Below, in pieces: positions 17,608 through 27,178 of a DNA stretch of 64,000 nucleotides. The first letter of the stretch is position 1. The number at the start of each line of letters is the position of its first letter. A model generated the notes under the pieces. That model had not been told where the DNA came from and made no database searches. It was given only the letters and a program-made list of their open reading frames with translations. The DNA lies in assembly GCA_024234165.1 (NCBI GenBank), contig JACKOP010000004.1, positions 93,501-157,500 of the forward strand, given 5' to 3'. Position numbers and translations under genes: made by a program. The DNA comes from Pseudomonadales bacterium (GTDB taxonomy: Bacteria; Pseudomonadota; Gammaproteobacteria; Pseudomonadales; UBA5518).

Positions 17608-18477
17608 TCACCAGCCCATGCGTTCTACGGCCTCGGCAACGGCAAGCAGGCGCTCGGCTTCTGCAACGTGCAGGTTCTCGACCAGGCGGCCCTTCACCAC
17701 CACCAGCGCGCCACCGTGTGACTGTGCCTCGCGCCAGGCGGCGATGATCTCGTGCGCCGCTGCGACCTCATCGGTCGTCGGCGCGAATGCCGCGTTCGCT
17801 GCCGCGAGCTGCGCCGGATGGATCAAGGTCTTGCCGTCGAAGCCGAGCTCTCGCCCCTGTGCGCACACGGCCTGCAGCCCGGCGTCGTCGTGCAGGTCGA
17901 GGTGCACGCCGTCGAGGATATCGAGTCCGTGGGCGCGTGCGGCCAGCACGCACTGTCCGAGTGCGGTCAGGAAACCCAGGCGCTGCGGCGCATGCGACAC
18001 GCGCAGCTCCCGCGCGAGATCCGAAGTACCCATCAGGATTCCTGCCACGCACGGGTGCGCCCCGGCGATCGCGTCGATTGCAAGGATGCCGCGCGCAGTC
18101 TCGGCCATGCACCACAGCCGCATTCCGGCGCCGGCACCCGCAACATCGAGCAGGCGCACCGCCTGCAGCACATCATCGGCCGACGACACCTTGGGGAGCA
18201 CGATGCCGTCGGCACCGGCCCCTGCAAACGCGCGCAGATCGTCGGCACCCCACGGCGTATCCAGCCCGTTCACGCGCACCAGCAGCTCGCGCGCACCATA
18301 GCCACCCTCGGCGAGTGCGGCTGCGATCTGCACGCGTGCCGACTCCTTCGCCGCTGGCGCCACCGCATCCTCGAGGTCGAGGATCAGTACGTCGGCGGGC
18401 AGTTCACGCGCTTTCGCGAGCGCACGCTGATTCGAGCCCGGCATGTAGAGCGCCGAACGGCGCGGACGGAATGACAT
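17608..18477 (-). CDS. HpcH/HpaI aldolase / CitE-like CoA ester lyase
   Basis: A 289-aa TIM-barrel lyase of the citrate lyase beta-subunit type. Visible signatures are the N-terminal RPRRSALYMPGSN, VLILDLEDAV (acidic metal ligand), RVNGLDTPWG, GIVLPKVSSADDV, MAETARGILAIDAIAG (Glu ligand) and the C-terminal FDGKTLIHPAQLAAAN. Family members cleave malyl-CoA, beta-methylmalyl-CoA, citramalyl-CoA or citryl-type thioesters; this substrate is not determined. The start has GAGGTG 5 nt upstream, and a longer frame adds only eight unmatched residues. Confidence 0.88.
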   Translation of the reverse strand: MSFRPRRSALYMPGSNQRALAKARELPADVLILDLEDAVAPAAKESARVQIAAALAEGGYGARELLVRVNGLDTPWGADDLRAFAGAGADGIVLPKVSSADDVLQAVRLLDVAGAGAGMRLWCMAETARGILAIDAIAGAHPCVAGILMGTSDLARELRVSHAPQRLGFLTALGQCVLAARAHGLDILDGVHLDLHDDAGLQAVCAQGRELGFDGKTLIHPAQLAAANAAFAPTTDEVAAAHEIIAAWREAQSHGGALVVVKGRLVENLHVAEAERLLAVAEAVERMGW

Positions 18478-18539
18478 GTTCACCTCGCTGCCATCAGTCA
18501 AGACTCCGACCCGTCCCGAATCGCGTGCCGGATACGTGT

Positions 18540-19355
18540 TCAGCCGCTCGACGCTTCGCGCCGATGCATCCCCGGATACTGCGGCAGCGGCAGTACGACG
18601 ACGGCTTCACCGAGCAGGCGACTCATCAATGCCTGCTGCTGGACTACATCCCCGCTGCTGAAACAGCACAGCGTCCCACTGCCACCGCCATCACCGCCGA
18701 GCACGTCCTCGACCCGACGCGCAACCGCATCACCCGGATCGATGATGCGCACATCGGCACCGACGAAGTCACGAATCGCCGGCAACAGGAACGGATAATG
18801 CGTACAGCCAAGAACGATCGTATCGGCACCCGCCTCCAGCAGCGGCCAAAGGTAGCGCGCAAGCAGCGCACGTGTGCGTGGCCCGTCGAGATCGCCCGCC
18901 TCCACGCATTCGACCAACCCGCTGGCCGGCTGCGCGAGCACGCGTGTGAACTGCCCGAAGCGTCGCAACAGCTCCTCGTAACGCACACTCTGCAGGGTAC
19001 TCGCGGTCGCGAGAATGCCGACGATGCCACTGCGTGTGGCCTGGGCGGCCGGCTTCACGGCCGGCTCGATACCGACGATCGGCAGGGCAAGGCGTTCGCG
19101 CAGCTCGCGCGCCGCGGCAGCCGTCGCCGTATTGCAGGCTATGACCAGCGCGCGCACGCCTCTGCAGAGCAGGAAGTCGGCAAGCACGAACGCTCGCTCG
19201 CGAACGAACCGGGCGCTCTTTTCACCGTACGGAAGGTGGTGTGCGTCCGAGACGTAGACGATGTCCAGACCCGGCATGCGCCGACGCATCTCACGCACGA
19301 TCGACAGACCACCCACGCCGGAATCGAAGACGCCCACAGGGCGATGCTCGGACAT
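18540..19355 (-). CDS. murI: Glutamate racemase
   Basis: A 271-aa enzyme that makes D-glutamate for peptidoglycan by a two-cysteine mechanism. The N-terminal VGVFDSGVGGLSIV, the first catalytic Cys in IACNTATAAA and the second in VLGCTHYPFL are all present, and length matches the family. The start is the ATG before SEHRPVGVFDSG; an upstream extension in frame has no family match. The CitE-like gene follows downstream on the same strand after 62 bp, probably as a separate unit. Confidence 0.95.
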   Translation of the reverse strand: MSEHRPVGVFDSGVGGLSIVREMRRRMPGLDIVYVSDAHHLPYGEKSARFVRERAFVLADFLLCRGVRALVIACNTATAAAARELRERLALPIVGIEPAVKPAAQATRSGIVGILATASTLQSVRYEELLRRFGQFTRVLAQPASGLVECVEAGDLDGPRTRALLARYLWPLLEAGADTIVLGCTHYPFLLPAIRDFVGADVRIIDPGDAVARRVEDVLGGDGGGSGTLCCFSSGDVVQQQALMSRLLGEAVVVLPLPQYPGMHRREASSG

Positions 19356-19501
19356 GCAGGCCACGGTCTCCGGGGGAGCAGGAATGATCAGGCAGCCGCG
19401 ATGGTACCGAACGCCGCTCCGCACAGGCAATCGCGACGATGCTTGCCGCGCTGCGACGGGTAATGCTAGCGTGCGGCCACGTCAACCGAAAAAGGCCCGC
19501 A

Positions 19502-19957
19502 ATGTCGCAACTGACCAGACTGTTGATGTCGCCGGCCGGGCTCGCTTTCGATCGCTGGCTGGTGCGGTTCACCGGCGAGTCACTGCTGAACCGCGTATTT
19601 GCGCGCCAGGCGGGTTTCGCACCGCAGCCCGCGCTGTTGCTGGAGACTCGCGGGCGCCTGAGCGGCGCGCGCCGCCAGGTCGTGCTGCCGTGGTTCCTGA
19701 TCGACGGCAAGTGGGTGATCGTCGGCAGCAAGGGCGGCATGCCTGCCGATCCGGCATGGGTCGGCAACCTGCGCGCCGAGCCGGCAGTCACGGTCTACGT
19801 CCAGCGTCGCCGTCACCACGCCCGGGCACGCGTGACCACGGGCGGCGAACGGGAATCGTTGTGGGCAGACCTGGTTGCGCGCGTTCCGGTATACGCGCAC
19901 TACCAATCGCTGACGACGCGCGAGATCCCGGTGGTCGTGCTCGACTTCAGCGCCTGA
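19502..19957 (+). CDS. Nitroreductase/deazaflavin-dependent oxidoreductase-like (DUF385) protein
   Basis: A 151-aa protein with the pattern of the F420-type split beta-barrel group: ALLLETRGRLSGARRQVVLPWFLIDGKWVIVGSKGG followed by PAWVGNLRAEPAVTVYV. Related proteins reduce quinones or nitro compounds with a deazaflavin or flavin. Which cofactor this bacterium uses is unclear, and no F420 biosynthesis gene lies in the window. The start is the ATG before SQLTRLLMSP. Its stop codon lies at the junction of the first two copies of an 8-bp tandem repeat. Confidence 0.75.
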   Translation: MSQLTRLLMSPAGLAFDRWLVRFTGESLLNRVFARQAGFAPQPALLLETRGRLSGARRQVVLPWFLIDGKWVIVGSKGGMPADPAWVGNLRAEPAVTVYVQRRRHHARARVTTGGERESLWADLVARVPVYAHYQSLTTREIPVVVLDFSA

Positions 19958-19980
19958 GCGCCTGAGCGCCTGAGCGCCTG
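19949..19980 (+). repeat. 8-bp tandem repeat, four copies
   Basis: AGCGCCTG occurs four times in a row without change, starting in the last two codons of the deazaflavin-type gene. Since 8 is not a multiple of 3, TGA recurs in different frames; the gene uses the first. Copy-number change would alter only the 3' untranslated part. Confidence 0.95.
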
Positions 19981-20072
19981 AACACCGCGCACACCACCGT
20001 CTGACACGTGCAGCGCTCACGGTGACCGCTGCCGATCGACGACGCCAACCGGTGGCAGACAGGAAGACCACG

Positions 20073-20912
20073 ATGCAGGACAACACGAAGCAGATCGAAT
20101 ACTGGAACGGCGAGGCGGGGCAGAAGTGGGCCCAGAACGACACGCATTTCGAACGTTCGATCGGAACCCTGAACGCACCGCTGCTGGAGCGTGCGCGCGC
20201 GGCAGGAGCACGCCGTGCACTCGACATCGGCTGCGGCTGCGGCAACCAGACGCTCGCGCTGGCACAGGCGCTGGGACCGGGTGCACAGGTCACCGGGATC
20301 GACGTCTCGGAACCGATGCTCGCCGTTGCCCGCACACGTGCCGCCGCCGGCGCGGCGCAGATGCAGTTCCTGCACGCAGATGCGGCCACGCATGCATTCG
20401 AACCACAGAGCTTCGATCTGCTGTTCTCGCGCTTCGGCGTGATGTTCTTTGCTGATCCGGCCGCCGCCTTCACGAACCTGCGTCGCGCCTGCGCCACGGG
20501 TGCGCGGCTCGTGTTCTGCTGCTGGCAGGGCGTCGATCGCAATGGCTGGTTGCGCCTGCCGATGCAGGCGCTGGCACGCCACGTCGAACTGCCACCGATC
20601 GAGCCGCATGCGCCCGGACCGTTCGCGTTCGGTGAGCGCGAACGTGTGCAGGACATCCTCGGGCAGGCGGGGTTCACGAGCATACGCTGCGAGGATCTGC
20701 GCATCGACCTGAACTTCGCACAGGGCGCAACGCTTGCCGAGGCGGCAGAGGCACTGGTACAGGCCGGCCCGGCTGCGCCGCTGCTCGCGAAGCTGGATCC
20801 GGGCGCACGCGCGGATGCGCTCGCCGAGGCCGCAGCGGCAGTAGCACCCCACTACCGCGACGGCTGCATCATGATGCCGTCGGCAGTCTGGATCGTCAGC
20901 GCCCGCGCGTAG
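20073..20912 (+). CDS. Class I SAM-dependent methyltransferase
   Basis: A 279-aa methyltransferase of the Methyltransf_11/25 type. Motif I is ALDIGCGCGNQTLALA (residues about 48-63), motif II is VTGIDVSEPMLAVA, and FLHADAATHAFEPQSFDLLFSRFGVMFFADP covers the adenine-binding and post-II region. The substrate is unknown; similar proteins act on small molecules, quinones or lipids. The start is the ATG before QDNTKQIEYWNGE, with AGGAAG upstream. It converges with the HDOD gene across an 8-bp gap. Confidence 0.88.
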   Translation: MQDNTKQIEYWNGEAGQKWAQNDTHFERSIGTLNAPLLERARAAGARRALDIGCGCGNQTLALAQALGPGAQVTGIDVSEPMLAVARTRAAAGAAQMQFLHADAATHAFEPQSFDLLFSRFGVMFFADPAAAFTNLRRACATGARLVFCCWQGVDRNGWLRLPMQALARHVELPPIEPHAPGPFAFGERERVQDILGQAGFTSIRCEDLRIDLNFAQGATLAEAAEALVQAGPAAPLLAKLDPGARADALAEAAAAVAPHYRDGCIMMPSAVWIVSARA

Positions 20913-20920
20913 CCACGCGG

Positions 20921-21787
20921 TCAGCCGTCGAACGCTTCCGCCATCGAACGCAGCTCTCCCTGCGCTTCGAGCAGCACTTCGACCGCAGTCTGCTCGTCCA
21001 GTCCGAGCTTGACACAGGCAGGTATGGTTGCCAGATCGACTCCGTCGCTCTGCTCCGGCTCCGTACGCTGCGCAAGCAGATGTGCAGCCAGCACGACGTC
21101 CGCGAGGTCGGCCTTGCCGCGATGCTCGCGATCGAGCATCGTGTGTTCGTCCACCGCAACGGCAAACGACTCCGGGAACCCCCAGGATTCGACGATCGCG
21201 CGCCCCACGCTGGGGTACCACTGCTCGAGCAACTCGCCCAGTTCGTCGTCGGAATGTCCAAAAACTGCCGGAAAGGCGTCTGCGCGAATCAGGATGTAAA
21301 AGCAGCCGATCGCGTGCAACAGCCCGGCCAGCATCGCATCGTCGGTTCTCACACTGCCGCGGACAAGCTTGCTTGCGAGCAGACAGGAAAGCACCGCGAC
21401 CCGCACGCTGCGCCGGCGCACCGCCTCGATGCGCCTGTGCAACAGTCCATGTCCCGGAATCTTGAACGCTGTGTCGATCGCCTCCATCACGACGATGCTG
21501 CGCACCATGGTGAAACCGAGGTGCGAGATCACGGTCCTGACGTCGGTTATTTCGACCAATCCCCGACGCATCAGCGCCGAATTCGCGATCCGCAGCAGCC
21601 TGGCGGCCAGAACCGGCTCCGACAGCACGAGGCGGGCGACCTTCTCCACCGACACGCCGGGATCGGCGAGCGCGTCGCGCACACGCAACGCAACGGCTGG
21701 AAACGGCGGCAGCTCCAGCTTGCCGCCCGAAAGATCACGTGCCAGTTGCTGCACAAACTCGAAGCGGGTGCTTCCGGATGCGCTCAT
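20921..21787 (-). CDS. HDOD-domain protein (signal transduction)
   Basis: A 288-aa protein with an HDOD domain: LPPFPAVALRVRDALADPGVSVEKVARLVLSEPVLAARLLRIANSA at the start, then ITDVRTVISHLG and AGLLHAIGCFYIL. HDOD domains resemble HD phosphohydrolases without full catalytic residues and often act in signalling, motility or stress regulation. No output domain is fused here. The start is the ATG before SASGSTRFEF; the longer frame upstream has no recognisable content. Confidence 0.85.
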   Translation of the reverse strand: MSASGSTRFEFVQQLARDLSGGKLELPPFPAVALRVRDALADPGVSVEKVARLVLSEPVLAARLLRIANSALMRRGLVEITDVRTVISHLGFTMVRSIVVMEAIDTAFKIPGHGLLHRRIEAVRRRSVRVAVLSCLLASKLVRGSVRTDDAMLAGLLHAIGCFYILIRADAFPAVFGHSDDELGELLEQWYPSVGRAIVESWGFPESFAVAVDEHTMLDREHRGKADLADVVLAAHLLAQRTEPEQSDGVDLATIPACVKLGLDEQTAVEVLLEAQGELRSMAEAFDG

Positions 21788-21937
21788 CGTCACAACGCCC
21801 TGATATATATGAAAGAGCTGGTTCGAATCCTTCTCTCTGCCTGTAACTGCAGCCGTCGGGAGCGCGGCGCACAGTATAGTCAAGCGATCCGGCACACGAC
21901 AGAACGACGCTCCGCACCGTACCATCCGCCAAGCACC

Positions 21938-22759
21938 TCAGCGCCCCGTCACCATCCCGCCGTCGACGTTGTACAACTGCCCGCTGACCCACGAACCCTG
22001 CTCACTGCACAGATAGACGACCATGTTCGCGACATCGAGTCCGCTGCCGGCGCGGCGCAATGGCACGTAGCTCATCAGCAGGCGCTGCCATTCCTCGCCA
22101 CGCCCCATATCGTCGATGCGATAGGTGTCGATGATTCCCGGGCAGATCGCGTTGACGCGGATTCCGTGCGGACCGACCTCGGCGGCCATCGCGCAGGTGA
22201 GCGCGTGAATGCCTGCCTTCGACGCCGCATAAGCCGCCGTCTGTGCAGCCATCAGCTTGCCGCCGACCGACGAGATGTTCACGATGCTGCCTCCCTGGCC
22301 CTGCTCCACCAGCACGCGGCCGAAGGCTCGGCTCATGTAGAAGCTGCCGTTGAGGTTCACGTCGATGACCTTGCGCCAGGCATCGAGATCGAGATCGATG
22401 ACCGCCGCGCGATCGTCGCCGCGTGCGGCGCCGGCATTGTTCACGACGATATCCACGCGCCCGAACTCCGCGAGCGTACGTGCCACCAGCGCATCGACCG
22501 CGTCCGCGTCCGACACATCGCTGACCAGCGCCAGCGCCCTGCGCCCGAGTGCACGCACCTCCCCGGCCACCGATTCGATGTCATGCCAGCCGGCGGCCTG
22601 CTCTTCAACCGGATAACGCTCGCGTGCCCGTCCAGTACCCGTCAGCACCACGTCGCAGCCCGCGCGCGCAAGCTCCACCGCGATCGGACGCCCGATCGAG
22701 CGCATCCGTCCCGCCCCGGTCACCACCGCCACCTTGCCCTCGAGCCCCGTGATCTGCAT
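21938..22759 (-). CDS. Short-chain dehydrogenase/reductase (FabG-like SDR)
   Basis: A 273-aa classical SDR. It shows VAVVTGAGRMRSIG (cofactor loop), DIVVNNAGAARG (NNAG), NISSVGG (Ser), YAASKAG (Tyr-x-x-x-Lys) and GIRVNAICPGIIDT (the usual PG loop), ending with the QLYNVDGGM pattern common in FabG-type enzymes. A 20-residue insert between the Rossmann loop and the NNAG strand (RARERYPVEEQAAGWHDIE) makes it a little longer than typical. The substrate is unknown. It is read away from the P-type ATPase gene. Confidence 0.9.
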   Translation of the reverse strand: MQITGLEGKVAVVTGAGRMRSIGRPIAVELARAGCDVVLTGTGRARERYPVEEQAAGWHDIESVAGEVRALGRRALALVSDVSDADAVDALVARTLAEFGRVDIVVNNAGAARGDDRAAVIDLDLDAWRKVIDVNLNGSFYMSRAFGRVLVEQGQGGSIVNISSVGGKLMAAQTAAYAASKAGIHALTCAMAAEVGPHGIRVNAICPGIIDTYRIDDMGRGEEWQRLLMSYVPLRRAGSGLDVANMVVYLCSEQGSWVSGQLYNVDGGMVTGR

Positions 22760-22814
22760 GCTTCCGCCTCCCGTCCGGTTTTCACAGCCTGCGATTCTAG
22801 CCGCAAGCCACGCC

Positions 22815-22820
22815 TATAAT
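22815..22820 (+). promoter_or_regulatory. Candidate -10 element for the P-type ATPase gene
   Basis: A perfect TATAAT lies 33 nt upstream of the ATPase ATG in the 93-bp divergent spacer. No good -35 hexamer is found at 16-18 bp, so this is a weak call. Confidence 0.35.
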
Positions 22821-22852
22821 CGCGCTTCGCAACGACGCACCCCGGACGCACG

Positions 22853-25720
22853 ATGGCCCTGAAGGCGACCAATACGCCCACGATCGGTGACCCCTCGCTG
22901 CTGTCGGCGGAAGCACTGAGCGCGCTCCTGGCTACCGATCCGCTGCACGGGCTCGACGATGCGGAGGCCGCGCGTCGCCTGCTTGCCGACGGACCGAACC
23001 AGCTCGCCAGGCAGCGCTCGCCAGCACGCTGGCAGCGTTTCCTGGCCCAGTGCCAGGATCCACTTATCTACCTGCTGCTGGCAGCGGTTGCGGTCACGCT
23101 GCTGGCGTGGCTCATCGACGGCATGCACGGCGTACCGATCGACGCCATCGTGATCGTCACCATCGTGCTGCTGAACGCGGCGATCGGCTTCCTGCAGGAG
23201 CAGCGAGCCGAACGTGCAGCCGACGCGCTTGCACGCCTTTCGGCGCGACATTCAACGGTGATCCGGAGCGGGCGGCGCGAGCGCATCAGCAGCACCGCGC
23301 TGGTGCGTGGCGACGTGCTGGTGCTCGAGGAAGGTGACAGCGTGGGCGCCGATGCACGGCTGTTCGCGGCCAGCGCGCTGCGCGCGCAGGAGGCCACTCT
23401 CACCGGCGAAAGCGAAACCGTGACCAAGGACCCGGCGCCGCTCGCTCAGGCGCGCCCGCTCGCCGAGCGCAGCAACATGGTGTTCAGTGGCACCGCCATC
23501 ACCCAGGGAACGGGCACCGCGATCGTCACCGCGACCGGCATGGCGACCGAGATCGGCGCGATCGCCCATCTGCTCGCCACCACTGCCGAGGAATCCACCC
23601 CGTTGCAGCGCGAGGTGCGCGAACTGGGACGGCGACTCGGCTTTGCGGTGGTCGCAATCGCCGTGGTCCTGGTATGCACGCTGTTCGCACTGAACGGCTT
23701 CGGTGATGTGCAGGACCGTATCGACGTGCTGATGCTGGGGGTCTGCCTCGCGGTTGCAGCGGTACCGGAAGGACTGCCGGCGATCCTGTCGCTGGTACTG
23801 GCAATCGGGGTCGAACGCATGGCGAAGCAGCGCGCGATCGTGAAGAAGCTCGCGTCGGTGGAGACGCTCGGTTCCGCTTCGGTGATCTGCTCCGACAAGA
23901 CCGGCACGTTGACGCGCTGCGAGATGACGATCCAGCGTGCGGTAACGGCTTCCGGAACGATTCGCATCGGCGGTACGGGCTATATGCCACAGGGGCGCAT
24001 CGAGCGTGACGACGGCGCCGTGGTCGACGGCGCGCTGCGCGCCGAACTCGTCGCCCTGCTGAGTGTCGGCAGTCTCGCCGGCACCGCCGGGCTGCGCGAG
24101 GCAGCACCCGGGCGCTGGGAGATCCACGGCGATCCGACCGACGCAGCATTTCTGGTGGCCGAACGCAAGCTCGGGGTGCACGAATGGCGCAACCGCCGCT
24201 TCCGGACCATCGCGACGATTCCGTTCACGGCAGAGCGTCGCATGATGTCGGCCGTCGTGTGCGATCGCGAGAACGATGGCGAGCGGGTGCTCGTCTGCAA
24301 GGGGGCGCCCGATGTGCTGCTGCGCCACTGCACACATCTGCTCAACGCAAGCACGGCGGTCGCGCTCGATGCGCAGGAACGTGCCAAGCTGCTCGCCGGC
24401 GTGGAGACGCTGGCCGATGCCGCACTGCGTACGCTCGCCGTCGCGTATCGCCCACTGGGCAGCGCTGAAACGGCAGACGACGGCAGCGCGCTCGAACACG
24501 ATCTGGTGTTCATCGGCATTGCCGGCATCATCGATCCACCGCGCGAGGAAGCGCAGGAGGCGATTCATGAAGCGCAGTGTGCCGGTATCCGCGTGATCAT
24601 GATCACCGGCGACCATCCACGCACGGCGCGGCGCATCGCGAGCGATCTGGGCATTGCCCACGACGGCGGCGCGGTGCTGAGCGCGCGCGAACTCGATGCG
24701 ATGGACGCACCCGGCCTCGCTGCTGCAGTCGCCACGACTTCGGTCTACGCGCGCGTGACCCCGGCACACAAGATGCGCATCGTCGGCGCGCTACAGGCGG
24801 GCGGACACATCGTCGCGATGACCGGCGACGGCGTCAACGACGCCCCTGCCCTGAAGGCTGCCGACATCGGCGTCGCGATGGGGCAAGGAGGTACCGAGGT
24901 TGCACGCGAAGCAGCACGCATGATCCTCGCCGACGACAACTTCGCCACGATCATCGTCGCGGTGCGCGAGGGGCGGATCGTCTTCGACAATATCCGCAAG
25001 TTCCTTCGCTACCTGCTGTCGTCGAATATCGGCGAGATCCTGACGGTCGTGCTCGGCATCATCGGTGCGGCGGCGATAGGGCTGGACGCCGGCGACGGCA
25101 GCGTGGTGCTGCCCTTGCTGGCAACGCAGATCCTCTGGATCAACCTGATCACCGACTCTGCACCTGCGCTGGCGATGGGAATCGACCCGCCAGGCGAAAA
25201 CGTGATGCGCCGCGCTCCACGCCCGCCCACACGGCGCGTGCTCGATACGCAGATGTGGTCAAGCGTGCTGCAGACCGGACTCGTGATGGCGCTCGCAGCG
25301 TTGTTCGCACTCGACCTGCAACTGCCCGGCGGCCTCGTCGAGGGAGAGCGCACGCTGCAGAGCGCGCGCACCGCGAGCTTCACGACACTGGCATTCGCAC
25401 AGTTGTTCAACTGCTTCAACACACGCTCCGCGATCGCGAGCGTGCGGCACGGGCTGTTCACCAACGTCTGGCTGTGGGGCAGCGTCGTGCTGGCAGCGGT
25501 GTTGCAGGTTGCGGTCGTGCAGTTGCCGGCGGGCAATGCGGCATTCGGCACGGTACCGCTCACGCTCACCGACTGGCTCGTCTGCACCGGGCTCGGATCC
25601 AGCGTGCTCGTGCACGGCGAGCTCCGCAAGCTGGCGCTGCGCGCCTTCGCCGCCCGCAGCCGCCGGGCGGCTGCCCGGCGCGCGGCTTACACCAGACCCT
25701 GCGGATTCTCCGGCAGGTAG
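22853..25720 (+). CDS. P-type (P2A-like) cation-transporting ATPase
   Basis: A 955-aa P-type ATPase. The PEGLP motif in TM4 (residues 305-309) points to the P2 Ca2+/Na+ type. The phosphorylated Asp is 348 in SDKTGTLT. Also present are ATLTGES (actuator TGES), the nucleotide-binding KGAP (VCKGAPDVLLRHC), the hinge MTGDGVNDAPALK, and C-terminal membrane helices with the LWINLITD segment. Inference: calcium or another cation is moved across the inner membrane with ATP hydrolysis. The C-terminus is Arg/Ala-rich. The last 34 bp overlap the convergent NTF2-like gene. Confidence 0.92.
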   Translation: MALKATNTPTIGDPSLLSAEALSALLATDPLHGLDDAEAARRLLADGPNQLARQRSPARWQRFLAQCQDPLIYLLLAAVAVTLLAWLIDGMHGVPIDAIVIVTIVLLNAAIGFLQEQRAERAADALARLSARHSTVIRSGRRERISSTALVRGDVLVLEEGDSVGADARLFAASALRAQEATLTGESETVTKDPAPLAQARPLAERSNMVFSGTAITQGTGTAIVTATGMATEIGAIAHLLATTAEESTPLQREVRELGRRLGFAVVAIAVVLVCTLFALNGFGDVQDRIDVLMLGVCLAVAAVPEGLPAILSLVLAIGVERMAKQRAIVKKLASVETLGSASVICSDKTGTLTRCEMTIQRAVTASGTIRIGGTGYMPQGRIERDDGAVVDGALRAELVALLSVGSLAGTAGLREAAPGRWEIHGDPTDAAFLVAERKLGVHEWRNRRFRTIATIPFTAERRMMSAVVCDRENDGERVLVCKGAPDVLLRHCTHLLNASTAVALDAQERAKLLAGVETLADAALRTLAVAYRPLGSAETADDGSALEHDLVFIGIAGIIDPPREEAQEAIHEAQCAGIRVIMITGDHPRTARRIASDLGIAHDGGAVLSARELDAMDAPGLAAAVATTSVYARVTPAHKMRIVGALQAGGHIVAMTGDGVNDAPALKAADIGVAMGQGGTEVAREAARMILADDNFATIIVAVREGRIVFDNIRKFLRYLLSSNIGEILTVVLGIIGAAAIGLDAGDGSVVLPLLATQILWINLITDSAPALAMGIDPPGENVMRRAPRPPTRRVLDTQMWSSVLQTGLVMALAALFALDLQLPGGLVEGERTLQSARTASFTTLAFAQLFNCFNTRSAIASVRHGLFTNVWLWGSVVLAAVLQVAVVQLPAGNAAFGTVPLTLTDWLVCTGLGSSVLVHGELRKLALRAFAARSRRAAARRAAYTRPCGFSGR

Positions 25721-26133
25721 GTACGGAACAGATCACCGAGGCCGGCCGCCGCATGCGGCGGCACCCGGTACCAGGTACGGATCTGCACCGAACCATCGGC
25801 TTCGAAACGATAGGTCTCGATGCTGTACTCGAAGCGATCCACACCACGATCGCTGAAGTGGTTTTCCAGCAGCCACGCGACCTCGTTGGCACAGATCAGC
25901 AGACTGCCTGGATGGATACGAAAGCGTACCCGCGGCTGGAACAGGTCGAACGAGGCAAGCGCGCATTCCTCGAAGCCGTGCTTCGGTGCGGTACCGACCG
26001 GATCCAGCATCGTGAAATCACCCGGCGCAACGGCACGCCAGTTGCGTGCCCAGGCGTCACGATCACTCGCATTCCACAGCCGTACATAGTTCTCGGCCCA
26101 GTTCTTCAGCTCTGCGAACGTCGGCACTGCCAT
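25687..26133 (-). CDS. NTF2/SnoaL-like protein
   Basis: A 148-aa protein with the small cone-shaped NTF2 fold pattern: an N-terminal helix (FAELKNWAENYVRLWNASDRDAWARNW) followed by strands such as VRFRIHPGSLLICANEVAWLLENHF and GSVQIRTWYRVPP. The family covers isomerases, cyclases and binding proteins; the function cannot be read here. The start is the ATG before AVPTFAELKNW with GGAGGAAAGG upstream. Its 3' end overlaps the convergent ATPase gene by 34 bp. Confidence 0.75.
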   Translation of the reverse strand: MAVPTFAELKNWAENYVRLWNASDRDAWARNWRAVAPGDFTMLDPVGTAPKHGFEECALASFDLFQPRVRFRIHPGSLLICANEVAWLLENHFSDRGVDRFEYSIETYRFEADGSVQIRTWYRVPPHAAAGLGDLFRTYLPENPQGLV

Positions 26134-26176
26134 CGCCTTTCCTCCTTCCTCGATTGTCCGTGACCGCAGTATGCAC

Positions 26177-27079
26177 TCATCCCCCGGCCACGCGGCGCCG
26201 CATCGCAAGCAGATTGCCTGCGACGATCAGCACGACCCCACCCACGGCTGCCACCGTCCAGCGGTAGTCTTCAAAAAACGTCGAGATCAGCAGCGCAACG
26301 ATCGGGATCATCAGTGAGGTGTAACCAGCCCGGTCCGGTCCGATCAGCGCAAGCAGGCGCACGTAGGCACCAAAGGCCACGACCGAACCGAACACGGCCA
26401 GATAGAGCAGTGCGATCGCGAACGACGCTCGCTGCGGAAACCCGAACTCGACCCCCTTGAACACGCCGATCACGAGCAGCAGCATGGTGCCGTAGAACAT
26501 GCCCCATGCGTTGATCGAAATCACCGGCAGGCCGAAGGTGGCGTTGCGTGTGGCGGCGATATTGCCGAGCGATGCGCAGTACGTTGCCGCCAGCGCCAGC
26601 AGCAGCCCGTGCATGGCGCCTGCTGCCGATTCGAGCCGCTCGATTTCGGGCCAGAACAGCAGCGCGACTCCGCCCAGACCCAGCACGCCACCGGCGAGCA
26701 CCATCGGCGCCACCGGCCAGCGCAGGAACAATGCGGCGTTGAAGGAGTTCATCAGCACCGTGAGCGCGAACACCACCGCGACCACGCCACCGGTGAGGTA
26801 GACCTCGGACGAATAGGTCAGCCAGACATTGAAGCCAAACATACATGCGCCCTGCAGCGCAACGAATGCGTGCTCGCGCAGGCTGAGGCGAATGCGCGCG
26901 CGTGCCAGCAGGCACCAGCCGAACAGCAGCGCCGAAGCGATCGCAAAACGGTAGATCACCGAGACCATCGGGTCGATCTCGCCGAGCTGGAACTTGATGG
27001 CGATCCATGTCGACCCCCAGGTCAGCACGCAGATCGCATACAGGAAGAACGCTTGCAGCGTTATGGCACGAGTTTGCAT
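26177..27079 (-). CDS. DMT-superfamily transporter (EamA domains)
   Basis: A 300-aa protein with about ten hydrophobic segments in two EamA repeats, starting ALTWGS-like (CVLTWGSTWIAIKFQLG). The family exports metabolites or amino acids across the inner membrane. The C-terminal half repeats the pattern (GLLLALAATYCASLG, then VVAFGAYVRLLALIGPDRAGYTSLMIPIVALLIS). The substrate is unknown. The start is the ATG before QTRAITLQAF. It is 97 bp upstream of, and divergent from, the SUI1-type gene. Confidence 0.88.
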   Translation of the reverse strand: MQTRAITLQAFFLYAICVLTWGSTWIAIKFQLGEIDPMVSVIYRFAIASALLFGWCLLARARIRLSLREHAFVALQGACMFGFNVWLTYSSEVYLTGGVVAVVFALTVLMNSFNAALFLRWPVAPMVLAGGVLGLGGVALLFWPEIERLESAAGAMHGLLLALAATYCASLGNIAATRNATFGLPVISINAWGMFYGTMLLLVIGVFKGVEFGFPQRASFAIALLYLAVFGSVVAFGAYVRLLALIGPDRAGYTSLMIPIVALLISTFFEDYRWTVAAVGGVVLIVAGNLLAMRRRVAGG

Positions 27080-27178
27080 CAGGGAGACACGGTGGCAGCA
27101 AGCTGCGTATCCTGAAGCGATATGGAGTTCGTCGCAATCGCCATGCCGCGATGCTCCGCCTCGACGAAGGAACAGCAG

